From Gaetbulibacter saemankumensis DSM 17032 (lineage in GTDB: Bacteria > Bacteroidota > Bacteroidia > Flavobacteriales > Flavobacteriaceae), in assembly GCF_000425645.1 (NCBI RefSeq), contig NZ_KE384430.1, positions 248,001 to 312,000 of the forward strand: a stretch of 64,000 nt of DNA. The letters run 5' to 3'. The stretch's first letter is position 1; each line of letters begins with the position of its first letter. The translations under genes and the position numbers were made by a program. Below, one piece after another: positions 62,638 to 64,000 of this stretch. Below the pieces are notes generated by a model. It was not told the origin of the DNA. It saw only the letters and a list, made by a program, of their open reading frames with translations, and searched no databases.

Positions 62638-62703
62638 TTATTCAGGATTTCTCTTGATAAGAAAATGAAGTAATAGTAAAAGGTCCTGCCAAAAAAGTTT
62701 CAT
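62638..62703 (-). CDS. Possible 21-codon leader peptide before hmgA
   Basis: On the minus strand an ATG at 62703 opens a 21-residue frame, MKLFWQDLLLLLHFLIKR then NPE. GATATTTG (62711-62718) lies 7 nt upstream as a -7-like element. The peptide is rich in Leu, with one Phe-Trp pair and no Tyr. It may be chance. Confidence 0.25.
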   Translation of the reverse strand: MKLFWQDLLLLLHFLIKRNPE

Positions 62704-62767
62704 ATCTGAACAAATATCGCAAAAATTTCAATAATTAAAAAAGCTTTTAACAATTAGCATTAACCTG

Positions 62768-64000
62768 CTAAAACCAATAGCCTACATTAAAAAACCAGAT
62801 ACTATCATGCAATTCAGGAGAATAGGTGTATTTAATTTCAATAGGCCCTAAAAATGTATCGAAACCATACCCCAAGGAATAACCACTATAATCGGGGGCA
62901 GTGAACCACTCCCCTGAATCGAAAATATCATCTTCAATATTAGACCAATTACCTATTAACGAAATATAGTGTTTTTTTAAAAATTCATAATTCACAGTTA
63001 AAGACCCCTGAACATAACTATTTCCTGTAAGAGATATAAAATCATAGCCCAAAAATGGCACAAAATTATTTATAAGATTATTACCGTATCCACCTAGTGC
63101 AAAATCTAAAGTTTTGGTTGATTTATCACCAACTTTAAAACCTCCACTGGACTGGATAATGAAAGACATATTACGAAATGGCGTAAAAGCATACCCCATA
63201 TTAGCCTTTGCCAGAGTAAAGTTATTAAAACCAGCATTGAAATGTGATGCATAAAAATAATTATGCAAATCACCCTTAAAAAAGCCTCCTTTAGTTGGAA
63301 AATATTTATTATCGTAGGTATCTATTTTTAATTGTCCGAACAGACTTAAATAATTGGTGTTATCAAAAACCGTTTCGAAATCTTCTGAAGTATCAACAAA
63401 AGTTTCCGAGGTAACTTTTAATCGTTTGTGCTCAATACCTGCACTTATAGCAACGTCTTTTCTAAAAAGAGTCTGTAAGTAAAACTGATTTGTTAGGTCT
63501 CCCAATTCGACATCTAATTTATTGATTCCTCTTGTATTTAGCTCGTCTTCAGATAAAAGCATACTTGCATTAATATTTTTATCGAATTGCTGATACCTCG
63601 ATTTAACCCCAATACTCCAATAAAATCCTTTATCTATAAAATACTCGAAATTATAACGCACATTATCTCCTAAAATCAAATCTAATGATGCCACGTCATT
63701 ATTGAATAACAATCTCTTTTTTGTTAAATTTAATAGCACCGCCGACTTATATAGCTTATCATAATGCACGCCCAACTTTAAAAAAGTATTAGCCTTGGTC
63801 TCCTCCACTTTAGATAACAAATTATAGCCCTTTTGATCCTCTGATTCATGCAATTCGTACTGAAAAGCATCAAAATTATTTGTCGCAATCAGGTTGTTAA
63901 TTCCATCAACAAAACTTTTATAACTAATTCTTTCATTCGTTTTTAACTTTAACTTACCCAACACATAAGCTCTGGTGTAATTTTTTAAGCCTTTTACCTG
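62768..64000 (-). CDS. Patatin/BamA-type outer-membrane protein, C-terminal part (5' end outside window)
   Basis: The frame remains open to the edge of the window at 64000, so the GTG at 63964 is internal. The part seen (about 410 residues) starts with a POTRA-like segment (VKGLKNYTRAYVLGKLKLK, then FVDGINNLIATNNFDAFQYEL) and continues as a 16-strand-type beta-barrel (DYSGYSLGYGFDTFLGPIEI near the end), closing in an aromatic-terminated strand NVGYWF. This arrangement is that of Bacteroidota patatin-like phospholipases with a BamA/TamA-like barrel (PlpD type). The phospholipase domain would lie outside the window, so a plain Omp85-family protein is possible. Confidence 0.7.
   Translation of the reverse strand, partial: QVKGLKNYTRAYVLGKLKLKTNERISYKSFVDGINNLIATNNFDAFQYELHESEDQKGYNLLSKVEETKANTFLKLGVHYDKLYKSAVLLNLTKKRLLFNNDVASLDLILGDNVRYNFEYFIDKGFYWSIGVKSRYQQFDKNINASMLLSEDELNTRGINKLDVELGDLTNQFYLQTLFRKDVAISAGIEHKRLKVTSETFVDTSEDFETVFDNTNYLSLFGQLKIDTYDNKYFPTKGGFFKGDLHNYFYASHFNAGFNNFTLAKANMGYAFTPFRNMSFIIQSSGGFKVGDKSTKTLDFALGGYGNNLINNFVPFLGYDFISLTGNSYVQGSLTVNYEFLKKHYISLIGNWSNIEDDIFDSGEWFTAPDYSGYSLGYGFDTFLGPIEIKYTYSPELHDSIWFFNVGYWF

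Noticed and set aside
1-64000. Mobile elements, CRISPR arrays, tRNA or rRNA genes
   Set aside because: No transposase, integrase or att-like repeats, no spaced direct repeats of CRISPR type and no tRNA cloverleaf or rRNA sequence was recognised by eye.

Overview
The window is A+T-rich chromosomal DNA of a member of the Bacteroidota, most likely a (marine) Flavobacteriaceae. The evidence is the clade II-type nitrous oxide reductase cluster, several TonB-dependent receptors carrying N-terminal carboxypeptidase-D-like domains, lipoproteins with a Cys-Ser-x-Asp start, DUF5689 and DUF3108 proteins, and promoters of the Bacteroidota type (-33 TTTG, -7 TAnnTTTG) with almost no Shine-Dalgarno sequences. 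I saw no rRNA, tRNA, CRISPR array, prophage or insertion sequence.

Layout. 1-8017: the 3' end of nosZ, then a membrane protein, nosL, nosD, nosF and nosY, followed by a Cys-rich small protein, a Met/His-rich lipoprotein and an OprC/NosA-like copper receptor. Together this looks like N2O reduction plus the copper supply it needs. 8090-10701: the NO-stress pair ric (Fe-S repair) and an Rrf2 regulator with three Cys, then a short conserved protein and a polyprenyl diphosphate synthase. 10826-17492: tetR and an RND efflux operon (TolC-like, HlyD-like, AcrB-like) with a clear TetR operator. 17568-22964: a DabA/DabB inorganic-carbon uptake operon with two extra small proteins and a divergent LysR regulator. 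23086-32494: housekeeping genes (aspS, two tandem ClC proteins, tadA, dxs, dgt). 32594-41977: a phosphate-acquisition island (orphan carboxypeptidase-D-like domain, TonB receptor, beta-helix lipoprotein, MORN-type protein, OprO/P porin, PiT transporter and a candidate small RNA). 42036-45529: PBP1A and hflX. 45609-52005: two endonuclease/exonuclease/phosphatase-fold proteins flanking a TonB receptor and DUF5689 lipoprotein. 52063-55147: a membrane protein and another TonB receptor. 55301-62547: pgi, an M23 peptidase, tryptophan 2,3-dioxygenase, DUF3108, hppD and hmgA (aromatic amino acid breakdown). 62768-64000: the C-terminal part of a patatin/BamA-type outer-membrane protein.

The most interesting signal is regulatory. 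At least four promoters in the phosphate island carry tandem 11-bp repeats with TAAC at the head of the unit. They lie in one fixed register to the -7 TTTG and replace the -33 element, which is the geometry of a PhoB-type box. A gene-free stretch inside the island has a degenerate version of the same promoter followed about 100 nt later by a strong terminator, which suggests a phosphate-controlled small RNA. Other points to check are a ClC paralogue whose gating Glu is Gln, a palindrome shared by the rrf2 and ric upstream regions, a 77-nt structured intergenic element, and an M23 protein with Cys in place of a zinc His.

All functional calls rest on motifs and gene order read by eye. No database search was run.
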